From: Gammaproteobacteria bacterium
Lineage (GTDB): Bacteria > Pseudomonadota > Gammaproteobacteria > HK1
NCBI GenBank assembly: GCA_022822245.1
Contig: JAJECB010000480.1
Coordinates: forward strand, 1 to 5,851
Length of the DNA stretch: 5,851 bases
Direction of reading: 5' to 3'
Each line of letters begins with the position of its first letter. The first letter of the stretch is position 1. Positions 5,603-5,851 of this stretch are shown here, piece by piece. A program made the translations under genes and the position numbers. A model generated the notes under the pieces. That model was not told where the DNA came from, made no database searches, and saw nothing but the letters and a program-made list of their open reading frames with translations.

Positions 5603-5851
5603 GGGCAACTTCCTCGATATGTGGGAGGCGTGGCAACGGGCGCACCATCGCACCGCGGCGGAAACGGTGCAAGCCCTCGACACCAAACGTCCGGCGCGGC
5701 GCGGGGGCGTGCGCAGCCCGGACCTCTATCCGCTGGGACGGGTCCGGGGCGTGCAGGGAGCGGCGTGGCGGCGGCATGCGGGACGGCGGGTTCTCGGCGG
5801 GGGGGCCGGAGCGGGTCCCGCCCATCATCGGCGCCCGGCGTCGCCCTCGAA
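5603..5851. other. Region upstream of the Uma2 gene, no supportable gene
   Basis: This should contain the Uma2 promoter on the minus strand, but no convincing -35/-10 pair is visible. A 6-bp dyad, GCACCG 5650-5655 with CGGTGC 5665-5670, lies about 50-70 nt upstream of the Uma2 start and could be a leader hairpin or operator. A plus-strand frame opens at ATG 5601 and runs to the window edge. Its first 27 codons look plausible (MGNFLDMWEAWQRAHH...), but it has no clear ribosome-binding site and turns Arg/Gly-rich afterwards, so I do not call it a gene. Confidence 0.4.

Noticed and set aside
5310..5828. A 172-codon minus-strand open frame covering the Uma2 start
   Set aside because: It is an out-of-frame shadow of the Uma2 5' region, rich in Pro/Arg/His, with no family similarity.
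5601..5851. Plus-strand frame from ATG 5601 to the window end, its ATG overlapping the Uma2 ATG in a CCATGG palindrome
   Set aside because: The first 27 codons look protein-like, but there is no clear ribosome-binding site, the later codons are Arg/Gly-rich noise, and the overlapping start with Uma2 is easily explained by CCATGG alone.

Overview
The window is uniformly GC-rich bacterial DNA. Codons ending in G or C, Shine-Dalgarno sites, a twin-arginine signal peptide and a UGA-decoded selenoprotein suggest a high-GC environmental bacterium, most likely a proteobacterium. That placement is inferred from style and gene content; no marker gene is present. Anything placed here must come from a lineage that makes selenocysteine, although no Sec-machinery gene (selA, selB, selC, selD) lies in the window.

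Layout, left to right. Positions 1-66 hold the last 21 codons of a gene that is probably an ABC transporter ATPase. A strong hairpin (74-98) follows, then a complete Tat-exported ABC solute-binding protein (151-1695), which is closed by a 15-bp hairpin (1711-1745). About 350 bp without a convincing gene lead to a TauE/SafE-family membrane transporter (2097-2831). Its stop codon touches a 101-bp imperfect inverted repeat (2831-2931) that looks like a REP-doublet (REPIN-like) element.

A candidate promoter (2969-2996) then precedes the most notable gene. What looks like two adjacent ORFs (3040-3501 and about 3520-4275) is one 411-residue gene interrupted by an in-frame TGA at 3499-3501. The two halves are in the same frame, the TGA is followed by Pro-Asn-Cys to give a U-x-x-C redox motif, and a GC-rich stem-loop of bacterial SECIS geometry starts 12 nt downstream. 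The protein resembles the selenoprotein B (GrdB/PrdB-like) group of the glycine/sarcosine/betaine/D-proline reductase superfamily.

The right part looks like accessory DNA. It holds a 22-codon remnant of a DUF262 (GmrS-like) gene with a good ribosome-binding site (4413-4478), cut off next to the 3' end of a convergent Uma2-family nuclease-like gene (4553-5602, minus strand). The Uma2 protein carries a tandem 30-residue duplication near its N terminus and a long Ala/Glu/Arg coiled coil at its C terminus. Positions 5603-5851 hold no gene I can support.

Functional links are limited. The first two genes belong to one import system. The transporter and selenoprotein genes are neighbours on the same strand but are separated by the repeat and a candidate promoter, so they are probably transcribed separately.
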